Of a DNA stretch of 6,883 bases, positions 1 through 6,061 are shown piece after piece. Below the pieces are notes generated by a model. It saw only the letters and a program-made list of their open reading frames with translations. It was not told where the DNA came from and did no database searches. Made by a program: the position numbers and the translations under genes. The DNA comes from Alphaproteobacteria bacterium (GTDB lineage Bacteria > Pseudomonadota > Alphaproteobacteria > CACIAM-22H2). The first letter of the stretch is position 1, and each line of letters opens with the position of its first letter. The stretch lies in the NCBI GenBank assembly GCA_016869415.1, contig VGEI01000193.1:1-6883 (forward strand), written 5' to 3'.

Positions 1-159
1 CGTGCACGCCGCCGGCAAATCCCGCGCCGCCCGGCGCTTGACGTACGAGGCGGGATGGCTTTTATTTTCCCTATCTAGCAGCAGCCCCACCATCGCCAGC
101 GCATAGAGCTGGAGATGCAGCTTGAACCCCCGGAGGCGCGCCGCGTCGCGAGAAGACAT
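1..159 (-). CDS. Possible small membrane protein, partial (runs off left edge)
   Basis: An ATG 17 nt after the ATPase stop opens a leftward frame with no stop for all 53 codons to the window edge, so the C-terminus is missing. The visible protein has a short basic start (MSSRDAARLRG), then a hydrophobic stretch at about residues 12-29 (FKLHLQLYALAMVGLLL) that could be one membrane helix, then a polar basic tail (ENKSHP, VKRRAARD). The pattern RGFxxHLxxYALxxxxLLL loosely recalls the first helix of small '2TM domain' proteins; this is resemblance only. No clear Shine-Dalgarno precedes the ATG, so translation would rely on coupling to the ATPase gene. In a sequence this GC-rich, a 53-codon open frame can arise by chance. 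An AT-rich patch at about 61-77 and a promoter-like pair on the other strand argue that this may instead be non-coding. Confidence 0.35.
   Translation of the reverse strand, partial: MSSRDAARLRGFKLHLQLYALAMVGLLLDRENKSHPASYVKRRAARDLPAACT
38..66 (+). promoter_or_regulatory. Candidate sigma-70-like promoter, rightward
   Basis: TTGACG at 38-43 (5 of 6 to the -35 consensus) is followed after exactly 17 nt by TTTATT at 61-66 (4 of 6 to the -10 consensus), in a local AT-rich patch that stands out here. It points right, towards the 3' end of the leftward ATPase gene. No credible rightward gene follows, so a real transcript would be antisense to that gene. It may equally be chance, and it overlaps the possible partial membrane-protein frame on the other strand. 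Confidence 0.2.
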
Positions 160-176
160 CGCCGGCGCGGTGTAGC

Positions 177-1238
177 TCAGCGCGCCAGGCTGCGGAAGCC
201 CTCGGGATCGATCTCGACGAAGACCTCGTCGTTGAGGGCGAGCCCCGCGCCGCGCCGCGCGTTGGGCACCATCGCGGTCAGGCTGAGATCGGCGAGCTTC
301 AGGTCCACCCGCGTCTTCTGCCCCTGGTAGAGCACGCGCACGATCCGCGCCGGGTGCAGGTTCGCCGGCGTCGCCGCCGGCCGGCTGCGATGCACGGTGA
401 TCCTCTCCGGCCTGAGGACGAGGCCGCCCTCAGGCGCATGCCCGTTCGCCGCGATGCGGAAGGTGGTGCCGCCGGAGGTGCGGAACAGACCAGGCTCCCC
501 GGCCACGACGGCGCCTTCGAAGAAGTTCGACACGCCGACGAAATCCGCCACGAACCGGGTGCGCGGCGCCTCGTAGATCTCCTCGGGCGGGCCCACCTGC
601 TCAACCCGCCCCGCCGACATCACGACGATGCGATCGGCCATGGTCAGCGCCTCCTCCTGATCGTGCGTGACCAGGAGCGTGGTGACGCCGAGGGCCGCCT
701 GAATCTCCTTCAGCTCCGCCTGCATCTCCTCGCGCAGCTTGCGGTCGAGGGCGCTCAGCGGCTCGTCGAGCAGCAGCACGTCCGGCTCGATCGCGAGCGC
801 GCGGGCGAGCGCGATGCGCTGCTGCTGGCCGCCGGAGAGCTGATCGGGATAGCGGTCCTCTGCCCCCGGCAGGCGCACCAGCTCCAGATACTTGCGCACC
901 CGCGCCGCGACCTCCGCCGCGCCGAGCCGGCGCATGCGCAGGCCGAAGGCGACGTTGTCGGCGATGGTGAGATGCGGGAACAGCGCGTAGCTCTGGAACA
1001 CGAAGCCGAGGTTGCGCCGGAAGGGCGGCAGATGCGTGACCTCCCGCCCGCCGATCAGGATGCGCCCGGCATCGGGGGTGAGGAAGCCGCCGAGCATGCG
1101 CAGGAGCGTGGTCTTGCCGCAGCCGCTGGGCCCGAGGATGGCGAGGAAGCTGCTATCGGCGATCTCCAGCGAGCAGCCGGCGACGGCGCGCACCGGGCCG
1201 AAGGATTTCGCGACCTGGTCGAAGACGATGGCGCTCAT
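177..1238 (-). CDS. ABC transporter ATP-binding protein, spermidine/putrescine (PotA-like) type
   Basis: This is the cytoplasmic ATPase that powers the importer encoded by the three genes upstream. In the 353-residue protein I see Walker A GPSGCGKT (36-43), the Q-loop glutamine 82 in FVFQSYALFPH, the ABC signature LSGGQQQR (134-141), Walker B VLLLDEP (154-160, catalytic Glu159), the D-loop SALD (162-165) and the switch His192 in LVTHDQEEA. All catalytic motifs are intact. A C-terminal region (about 235-350) fits the TOBE_2 domain of the PotA/CysA/MalK group. The length is normal for PotA-like proteins. The start MSAIVFDQVAKSFG gives the standard N-terminus; its ATG overlaps the permease stop as ATGA at 1235-1238, so translation is probably coupled, and no strong Shine-Dalgarno is present. 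The family call is firm. The substrate cannot be read from the ATPase. Confidence 0.96.
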   Translation of the reverse strand: MSAIVFDQVAKSFGPVRAVAGCSLEIADSSFLAILGPSGCGKTTLLRMLGGFLTPDAGRILIGGREVTHLPPFRRNLGFVFQSYALFPHLTIADNVAFGLRMRRLGAAEVAARVRKYLELVRLPGAEDRYPDQLSGGQQQRIALARALAIEPDVLLLDEPLSALDRKLREEMQAELKEIQAALGVTTLLVTHDQEEALTMADRIVVMSAGRVEQVGPPEEIYEAPRTRFVADFVGVSNFFEGAVVAGEPGLFRTSGGTTFRIAANGHAPEGGLVLRPERITVHRSRPAATPANLHPARIVRVLYQGQKTRVDLKLADLSLTAMVPNARRGAGLALNDEVFVEIDPEGFRSLAR

Positions 1239-2038
1239 TTCAGGTGGTCCAGTCCGATGATGCGGTCGAGCGCGATCATGATGGCGAGAGTGGCGGCGAT
1301 CAGTAGGGTCGACACGGCCGCGAAGACCGGGTCGATGCCGTAGGACTCGACCTGGCCATAGATCCGCACCGGCAGCGTCGTCATGCGCGACGAGCCGAGG
1401 AAGATCGAGACCGGCACGTTGTCGAGCGAGGTCATGAAGGCGAAGAAGCCGCCGGCGATGATGCCCGGGCGGATCAGCGGCATGGTCACGAGCCACTTGG
1501 TCCGGAGATCGTCCGCGCCGAGGCTGAGCGCCGCCTCCTCCAGCGCCGGATCGAGCTGCGTCAGGACCGCCAGCACGGTGCGGATCACGTAGGGCACGGT
1601 GATCAGCACATGCATCAGGATGAAGCCGGTGAGGCTGGGCCGGAGACCGGCCGCGGCGTAGAGCAGCAGCACGGCGAGGCCGAGCGCGATCAGCGGGATC
1701 AGCAGCGGCGACAGCAGGAAGGCGCTGATCATGTCGCGCCCGGGAAACTTGTAGCGCGCCAGGGAGAAGGCCGCGGGAATGCCGAGGGCGAGCGCCAGCA
1801 CCGTCGCGATCGCCGCCACGATCAGGCTGACCCGCACCGATTCGAGGAGCTCGAAATCCTCCCAGACCGCGCGATACCAGCGCAGCGAGAAGCGGTCGAC
1901 CGGGAAGGAGAGGACCTGGTTGTCGTTGAAGGAGGCCAGCACGACGATGACGATCGGCGCCAGCAGGAACACCAGCGTCGCCATCGCCAGCAGCCAGAAG
2001 CCCGCCTGGAAGGGCGAGACCCGCCGCAGGGCCGTCAT
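1235..2038 (-). CDS. ABC transporter permease, PotC-like
   Basis: This is an inner-membrane permease of the binding-protein-dependent type (267 residues), the second of two partners that would form the transmembrane channel. About six hydrophobic helices are visible, near residues 14-36, 70-92, 104-127, 137-160, 194-216 and 237-257. The cytoplasmic EAA loop that docks on the ATPase is clear at about 167-193 (EEAALSLGADDL followed by MPLIRPGI). The segment FSLARYKFPGR before helix 3 is typical of PotC-type permeases. The start MTALRRVSPFQAGFW puts a short cytoplasmic tail before helix 1. Its ATG overlaps the previous gene's stop as ATGA (2035-2038), and its own stop overlaps the ATPase start in the same way, so the three genes are very likely co-translated. 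A longer upstream in-frame start would overlap the previous permease widely and is not credible. Confidence 0.94.
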   Translation of the reverse strand: MTALRRVSPFQAGFWLLAMATLVFLLAPIVIVVLASFNDNQVLSFPVDRFSLRWYRAVWEDFELLESVRVSLIVAAIATVLALALGIPAAFSLARYKFPGRDMISAFLLSPLLIPLIALGLAVLLLYAAAGLRPSLTGFILMHVLITVPYVIRTVLAVLTQLDPALEEAALSLGADDLRTKWLVTMPLIRPGIIAGGFFAFMTSLDNVPVSIFLGSSRMTTLPVRIYGQVESYGIDPVFAAVSTLLIAATLAIMIALDRIIGLDHLK

Positions 2039-2982
2039 GCCCGCATCCGCTTGGGCATGAGGACCTTGAGGCAGACGATCACCGTTAGCAGCGCCAGCAC
2101 CAGCAGCACCCAGGAGGCGACCGCCGCGAGCGGCCAGTCGATGATCGAGACGGCGCGCTTGTAGATGAAGTTCGACATCAGCTGCACGCGCTCGCCGCCC
2201 ATCAGCGCGGGCGTGGTGAAGATGCTGATCGCCAGCGAGAACACCAGCAGCGAGCCGGCGACGAGGCCCGGCAGGCTCATCGGCAGGATCACCTTGAAGA
2301 AGACCTGCCATTCGCGCGCGCCCAGGCTGCGCGCGGCGTCGAGCACCTGCGGCCGGATCTGCCGGATCACGCTTTCCAGCGTCAGGATCATGAAGGGGAT
2401 GAGGATGTGGACCATCCCGACGATCACGCCGGTGCGGTTGTAGAGCATCCGCAGCCGCTCGCTCACCAGCCCGCTCTCTATCAGCAGCCAGTTGAGGAAG
2501 CCCTGGTTGGACAGGATCACCATCCAGCCATAGGTCTTCACCACCTGGCTGACGAAGAAGGGCGCCAGCACGATCATCAGGAACACGGCCTTCCAGCGCC
2601 GGAGCCCGGCCAGGAAATAGGCCAGCGGGTAGCCGAGGACGGCGCAGATCAGCACCACCACGAACCCGACGATCATCGTGTCCAGGAGGATGCCCAGATA
2701 GAAGGCATCGCTGAAGAAGCGCACGAAGGCATCGACGGTGAAGCTGTCGATCACCTCCGCGGTGCCGCGGCGCGTGCGATAGAAGCTGTACCGGCCGAGC
2801 AGCAGCATCGGCAGGACCAGCAGCACCCCATAGAGCAGAAGAACGGGGGCGAGGCCTGGAAGGAAGGCCCAGCGGCCTTCCTTCCAGGCGTGGACGCGAT
2901 CGGCGAGAGACGCCCCCCGGCCGCCTCCCGCCTGCTCGATCGACCGCGTCGCGCGCGATGCCGTTGCCGCCTCGTCCCCCAT
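2035..2982 (-). CDS. ABC transporter permease, PotB-like
   Basis: This is the first inner-membrane permease subunit (315 residues). A polar, variable N-terminal tail of about 37 residues precedes hydrophobic helices near 38-62, 99-123, 131-156, 184-205, 238-258 and 285-306. The EAA loop DAARSLGAREWQVFFKV with LPMSLPG lies at 215-239 and has the usual D/E-AA-x-SLGA pattern. Length and topology suit the PotB/ModB-type permease family (BPD_transp_1). The start lies 16 nt after the binding-protein stop. The ribosome site there is weak (GAG-rich and partly inside the palindrome GGCCGCGGCC at 2989-2998), so coupling to the upstream gene is likely. An oddity is that codons 32-43 carry a perfect 16-bp inverted repeat, described separately. 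The reading frame and protein stay normal through it. Confidence 0.94.
   Translation of the reverse strand: MGDEAATASRATRSIEQAGGGRGASLADRVHAWKEGRWAFLPGLAPVLLLYGVLLVLPMLLLGRYSFYRTRRGTAEVIDSFTVDAFVRFFSDAFYLGILLDTMIVGFVVVLICAVLGYPLAYFLAGLRRWKAVFLMIVLAPFFVSQVVKTYGWMVILSNQGFLNWLLIESGLVSERLRMLYNRTGVIVGMVHILIPFMILTLESVIRQIRPQVLDAARSLGAREWQVFFKVILPMSLPGLVAGSLLVFSLAISIFTTPALMGGERVQLMSNFIYKRAVSIIDWPLAAVASWVLLVLALLTVIVCLKVLMPKRMRA
2854..2889 (-). repeat. Perfect 16-bp inverted repeat (hairpin) inside the first permease gene
   Basis: GCCTGGAAGGAAGGCC (2854-2869) and GGCCTTCCTTCCAGGC (2874-2889) are exact reverse complements, separated by only CAGC (2870-2873). In the operon mRNA this would fold into a very stable hairpin with 16 uninterrupted pairs, 11 of them G-C. 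It covers permease codons 32-43 (AWKEGRWAFLPG), about 90 nt after the permease start and about 110 nt after the binding-protein stop. No run of U follows, so it is not a classical intrinsic terminator. By analogy with hairpins that block 3'-to-5' mRNA decay after binding-protein genes, it could help keep binding-protein mRNA above permease mRNA. That role is inference; the repeat itself is directly visible. Confidence 0.9.
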
Positions 2983-2998
2983 CAGCTCGGCCGCGGCC

Positions 2999-4048
2999 TC
3001 ACACCATGTTCTTGTCCCACCAGTCGATCCACTCGGCGCGCATCGCCGTGACCGCCGCCCAGTCGGGGGTGATCAGCTTGGCGACCGCGGCCTCGCCATG
3101 GACCACCTTGGCGGCCGTCTTCTCCGCAAGCTGCGTCTTGCCGTTGGTCGGGCCCCAGTAGTTCTCGTCCGCGAACACGGCCTGCACCTTCGGCGACATG
3201 GCCATGCGCACGTACTCGTAGGCCATCTCCTTGTTCTTGGAGTTCTTGGCGACGCCGATGGCGTCGAGCGCCCCCAGGGCCCCCTCCTTCGGCAGCAGCA
3301 CGTCGACCGACTGGCCGCCTTCCTTCGCCTGATACGCGTAGCCGGCAACCGCCATGCTGAGCCAGGTGTCGCCGCTCTTCATCACCGTCAGCGCCTGGCT
3401 GGTGCCGGTGTGCTGGACGACGATGTTGGGCTTCAGCTCGAGGAGCTTCTTGCGCGCCTCCTCGACGTCCTTGGGGTTGGTCTCCTTGCCGCCCATGGCG
3501 CGGATGATGGTGACGACGAACCCCTGGTTGACGATGGTCTTGGAGTTGGGGACGGAGATGCGGCCGCGATACTCCGGCTTCCACAGGTCGAACCAGGACT
3601 CCGGCTTCGCCTTCTCCGGGTTGTAGATGATCGCCAGGGCATGCAGGTAGACGCCGTAGGCGCCGTCCTTGGCCAGCGGGTACATGTCCGCCAGCTCCGG
3701 CACCAGCTTCGGATCCGGCAGGTCCGTGAGGCCGCGCTCGGCGAGCTGCTTCGCGTCGATGCCCGAGAGATAGTAGACGTCGATCTCCGGATTGTTGGGA
3801 TTGGCCTCCAGCATCGCCTTGCGGTCGAGGTCGCCGCCCTCGCGGATGAAGATGCGGGAGCCGGCGAACTTCGCCTGGAGCTCCGGCAGGATCGCGCTGC
3901 GGATGGTCTTGGGGCCGGCGCCGCCCCAGTGACCCACCACCAGCTCCTTCGCCTGCGCGCGCGCCGGCGCGCCCATCGAGCCGATCACCGCGGTCGCCGC
4001 GCCCGCGCCGATGAAGCCGCGGCGGCTCAGTCCAAACTGCCTGGTCAT
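2999..4048 (-). CDS. Extracellular solute-binding protein family 1, PotD-like, Tat-exported
   Basis: This is the periplasmic substrate-capturing subunit of the importer (349 residues). The N-terminus MTRQFGLSRRGFIGAG carries a twin-arginine motif (SRRGFI, 8-13), a hydrophobic stretch and AxA sites at 29-31 and 31-33 (ARAQA), so export should be by the Tat pathway with the mature protein starting near residue 32 or 34. The mature part follows the PotD/PotF-like plan: VVGHWGG opening, LAIIYNPEK (138-146), SWFDLWKPEYRGRI (151-164), then a DVEEARKKLLELKP helix and the GDTWLSMAVAGYAYQA segment (226-241). The chosen ATG has an ideal AGGAGG 9 nt upstream; an in-frame start at 4108 would overlap the aldolase gene and spoil the signal peptide. 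Binding residues cannot be aligned with confidence, so the ligand (polyamine or another small solute) is unknown. Confidence 0.93.
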   Translation of the reverse strand: MTRQFGLSRRGFIGAGAATAVIGSMGAPARAQAKELVVGHWGGAGPKTIRSAILPELQAKFAGSRIFIREGGDLDRKAMLEANPNNPEIDVYYLSGIDAKQLAERGLTDLPDPKLVPELADMYPLAKDGAYGVYLHALAIIYNPEKAKPESWFDLWKPEYRGRISVPNSKTIVNQGFVVTIIRAMGGKETNPKDVEEARKKLLELKPNIVVQHTGTSQALTVMKSGDTWLSMAVAGYAYQAKEGGQSVDVLLPKEGALGALDAIGVAKNSKNKEMAYEYVRMAMSPKVQAVFADENYWGPTNGKTQLAEKTAAKVVHGEAAVAKLITPDWAAVTAMRAEWIDWWDKNMV

Positions 4049-4057
4049 GTCCCTACC

Positions 4058-4063
4058 CCTCCT
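4058..4063 (-). promoter_or_regulatory. Strong Shine-Dalgarno of the binding-protein gene
   Basis: AGGAGG lies 9 nt upstream of the ATG at 4048 on the minus strand, within the 38-nt gap after the aldolase stop. It is a full anti-16S match and the best ribosome site in the operon. This fits the usual need for more binding protein than membrane subunits, and it fixes the start at 4048. Confidence 0.8.
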
Positions 4064-4086
4064 GTTTCGGTATGGCGCCCCACCGG

Positions 4087-4854
4087 TCAGTTCCGGTAGT
4101 CGGGGCATTCGCGATCGAGCACGCGCATGTACGCAGCGAGATGGACATGGGCGTAGTCACGCCGCTCGTCCTCGAGCTGGCTGAAGGTCAGCGCCGCGAT
4201 GTCGTCCGGCAGCTCGGTCAGGGGCGCGCCGGCCGCCAGGGTGCGCACATGCGCAAGCTCCCGGCAGGTCGCCTCGAAATAGTGCAGCGTGTAGAGCGCA
4301 TCGGCGACGCTGTGGCCGGAGACGTTCACCCCGTGATGCGCCATCACCAGGATGTCCCGCCCCTCCATCGCGGCGACCAGGCGATCGGCGACCGATGCCT
4401 CCAGGGCCAGCCCGTCATAGGAGTTGTAGTAGGAGATCCGGTTGCGGAAGCGCACCGCCGTCTGGCTGAACATCGGCAGGCGGTGGTCCGGCAGGTCGGA
4501 CAGCGCCGTCGCGTAGGGCATGTGCGTATGCAGGATGCATTTGGCGCTGGGATAGGCCGCGTGGATGCGGGAGTGGATGTAGAACGCCGTCGGCTCCCAC
4601 TCCCCCTCGCCCTCGATCATGTTGCCGTCGAGATCGACGACGATGAGGTTGCTCGCGCACACCTCCTCGAACAGGATGCCATGCGGCTTGAGCAGGAAGC
4701 GGTCCGGGCTGCCCGGCACCTGCGCCGAGAAATGCGTCCAGATCCCGTCGTCGAGGCCTTCGCGCGCGCAGATCCGGTAGGCCGCCGCCAGCTCCACGCG
4801 GCAGCGCCTCTCCTCGTCGTCGATCGGTTGCAGTCTTACGGCCGAACGCGCCAT
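4087..4854 (-). CDS. Class II aldolase/adducin family protein
   Basis: This is a cytoplasmic zinc-fold protein of the AraD/FucA/adducin superfamily (255 residues), the first gene of the transporter operon. Visible family signatures are EGLDDGIWTHFSAQVPG (32-48), FLLKPHGILFEEV (53-65), NLIVVDLDGNMIEGEG (69-84), the metal-binding pair H109-T-H111 in ILHTHMPYATAL, and the third likely zinc ligand in AHHGVNVSG (His173/174). Ungapped alignment from memory with E. coli FucA (His92, His94) puts Ala90 where FucA has catalytic Glu73. The protein therefore belongs to the adducin-like branch, and FucA-type aldol cleavage should not be assumed. The ATG at 4854 is preferred because GGGAGG sits 6 nt upstream; the ATG at 4860 directly abuts that site. 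The exact reaction (aldolase, decarboxylase or epimerase) is not known. Confidence 0.92.
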   Translation of the reverse strand: MARSAVRLQPIDDEERRCRVELAAAYRICAREGLDDGIWTHFSAQVPGSPDRFLLKPHGILFEEVCASNLIVVDLDGNMIEGEGEWEPTAFYIHSRIHAAYPSAKCILHTHMPYATALSDLPDHRLPMFSQTAVRFRNRISYYNSYDGLALEASVADRLVAAMEGRDILVMAHHGVNVSGHSVADALYTLHYFEATCRELAHVRTLAAGAPLTELPDDIAALTFSQLEDERRDYAHVHLAAYMRVLDRECPDYRN

Positions 4855-5054
4855 CAGCATCCTCCCGAAGCCACATTGTTCGCCGTGGGCCCCCGCCCAG
4901 GGCAGCAAGGAGCGTGCCAGAGACGAATTGAATGAGCAATCAAATTTTAAGGTCTACCGATTGAAATCTTCAGCATGCGGAGCGCGCACGGCTTGCGCTC
5001 ATGGCACGCGCGGTGCTTCAAGGATGATCCCGTCCTCACGATGCGCCATATCCC
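4855..5054. promoter_or_regulatory. Divergent intergenic region with AT-rich core and repeat elements
   Basis: These 200 nt separate the leftward aldolase-transporter operon from the rightward dehydrogenase gene and should hold both promoters. The core at 4926-4970 has 13 G/C in 45 nt by hand count (about 29%), in sharp contrast to its surroundings. It contains ATTG-N6-CAAT (4927-4940), TTGA-N8-TCAA (4928-4943) and GATT-GA-AATC (4959-4968). The hexamer ATTGAA occurs twice in the same direction, at 4927 and 4960, 33 bp apart (about three helical turns). This looks like a shared operator for a dimeric or tetrameric regulator; no regulator gene is in the window. I could not find a convincing -35/-10 pair in either direction. 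Confidence 0.5.
4861..4866 (-). promoter_or_regulatory. Shine-Dalgarno that decides the aldolase-family start
   Basis: GGGAGG on the minus strand directly abuts an ATG at 4860 (no spacing) and lies 6 nt from the in-frame ATG at 4854. Only the second has workable spacing, so the protein should start MARSAVRL. Further upstream in the leader, TGGGC (4886-4890) and GCCCA (4895-4899) can form a short 5-bp hairpin with a CCCC/GGGG loop, of unknown meaning. Confidence 0.6.
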
Positions 5055-6008
5055 ATGTCCGCCTCCGCGCCCGCCGTCCTTCTCATGACCGGCATGAAGC
5101 CGCCCTCGCGCTGGGGCGATGCATTGCGCCGGGCGATGCCGGATATCGCGCTGCGCGAATGGCCGGCGCTGGGCGACCCCCGCGAGGTCGAGGTCATCAT
5201 CGTCTCCAAGAACCAGCCGGAGCCGGGCGACGCGATCCGGCAGCTTCCGAACCTGCGGGGCGCGCTGATCCTGGGGGCCGGTGTCGATCACCTGATCCGC
5301 GAGCCGACCCTCGCCACCCATCTGCCGGTCGGCCGGCTGGTCGATCCGCAGCAGGTGCGCGGCATCACCGAGTACATCCTGGTGACGGTGATCGGCATCC
5401 ACCGCGACTTCCCGCATTTCGTCCGCATGAAGCAGGAAGGCCGCTGGGATTTCCGCTTCCCGACCTTTCCGGAGGAGCGGCGCATCGGCTTCATGGGCTA
5501 TGGCAGCATGGTCCAGGAATCGGCGGAGCTGCTGGCGCGGCTCGGCTACCCCGTCAATCTCTGGGCGCGGCGCGCCCGCGCGGAGCGCGGCATGGCCTGC
5601 TTCGCCGGCGCCGAGGGGCTTCACGCCTTCCTCGCGCGCACGGACATCCTGCTGGTCAGCCTGCCGCTGACGGAGGCGACGCGGCGCATCCTCGATGCGC
5701 CGGCGCTGGCGGCGCTGCCGCGCGGCGCGTCGTTGGTGAACATCGGCCGCGGCGAGGTGATCGACGACGATGCCCTGCTCGCAGCGCTCGATTCGGGGCA
5801 TGTGGCGGAGGCGACGCTGGACGTGTTCGAGGTCGAGCCGCTGCGCGCCGACCATCCCTACTGGCGCCATCCGCGGGTGATGATCACCCCGCACGTCGCC
5901 GGCGCGCCGCATCCGGATTCGGCGGCGGTGCAGCTCGCCGCGGATGTGCGGCGGCTCCTGCGCGGGGAGCCGCCGGCGCACCCGGTCGATCGTGCGGCGG
6001 GCTACTAG
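5055..6008 (+). CDS. D-2-hydroxyacid dehydrogenase, glyoxylate/hydroxypyruvate reductase A (GhrA)-like
   Basis: This is a cytoplasmic NAD(P)-dependent enzyme (317 residues; E. coli GhrA is about 312) that would interconvert a 2-oxo acid and a D-2-hydroxy acid. I see LILGAGVDHL (71-80), an entry to the nucleotide fold at RRIGFMGYGSMV (142-153), VNIGRGEVIDDDALLAALDSG (catalytic Arg232), DVFEVEPL (Glu261) and the catalytic His280 in MITPHVAG. The C-terminal VDRAAGY matches the typical GhrA ending (VDRxxGY). An oddity is that the usual GxGxxG loop reads GYGSMV, so the third glycine is Val153 (codon GTC), which may alter cofactor binding. The start gives a normal N-terminus, but no Shine-Dalgarno is visible before it; Met11 is a less likely alternative. 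It is transcribed divergently from the transporter operon. The true substrate is not determined. Confidence 0.92.
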   Translation: MSASAPAVLLMTGMKPPSRWGDALRRAMPDIALREWPALGDPREVEVIIVSKNQPEPGDAIRQLPNLRGALILGAGVDHLIREPTLATHLPVGRLVDPQQVRGITEYILVTVIGIHRDFPHFVRMKQEGRWDFRFPTFPEERRIGFMGYGSMVQESAELLARLGYPVNLWARRARAERGMACFAGAEGLHAFLARTDILLVSLPLTEATRRILDAPALAALPRGASLVNIGRGEVIDDDALLAALDSGHVAEATLDVFEVEPLRADHPYWRHPRVMITPHVAGAPHPDSAAVQLAADVRRLLRGEPPAHPVDRAAGY

Positions 6009-6061
6009 CTAGCGCGGGCAGTCCCGTCTCGGCATCGAGTGACGCGAGGGGGCGGCGGCGT
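6009..6061. terminator. Short convergent gap with a weak hairpin
   Basis: These 53 nt lie between the ends of two genes that face each other. The only foldable element is CGGG-CAGT-CCCG (6015-6026), a 4-bp stem with a tetraloop just after the dehydrogenase stop. There is no T run on either strand, so it is at best a poor intrinsic terminator. Rho-dependent termination is as likely. Confidence 0.2.

Noticed and set aside
100..150. tRNA-like GGTTCAAG string on the minus strand
   Set aside because: No 5-bp T-stem, no anticodon arm and no acceptor pairing can be built around it.
354..1343. Long rightward open frame (329 codons) opposite the ATPase gene
   Set aside because: It is antisense to a gene with all ABC ATPase motifs. 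Its composition is the Arg/His/Gln/Glu-rich pattern of GC-rich shadow frames and no domain is recognisable.
1239..1496. N-terminal extension of the ATPase by 86 residues
   Set aside because: The extension is the out-of-frame reading of the permease end. The standard ABC N-terminus begins at MSAIVFDQ, with an ATGA overlap at 1235-1238.
2039..2311. N-terminal extension of the second permease
   Set aside because: It overlaps the first permease gene, lacks membrane segments and is Arg/Ala-rich. The start at 2038 is coupled by ATGA.
2314..2336. CGCGCGC/GCGCGCG inverted arms in the first permease gene
   Set aside because: A 7-bp GC-only match with a 9-nt loop inside the conserved EAA region is explained by codon use.
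3959..3972. 14-bp GC palindrome GCGCGCCGGCGCGC in the signal-peptide region
   Set aside because: It is made only of alternating G/C, encodes the normal Ala/Arg-rich end of the signal peptide, and is expected by chance at this GC content.
3098..4099. Long rightward open frame (333 codons) opposite the binding-protein gene
   Set aside because: It is a shadow of the PotD-like gene: low-complexity Leu/Arg/His/Val composition and no recognisable motif.
4049..4108. Upstream start of the binding-protein gene at 4108
   Set aside because: It would overlap the aldolase stop, place 20 polar residues before the Tat signal and ignore the AGGAGG site.
4855..4908. Upstream starts of the aldolase-family gene at 4908 and 4860
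   Set aside because: The GGGAGG site at 4861-4866 has workable spacing only for the ATG at 4854.
4947..5981. Long leftward open frame (344 codons) opposite the dehydrogenase gene
   Set aside because: It is the antisense shadow of a clear GhrA-like gene, with an Arg/His/Ala-rich composition and no domain.
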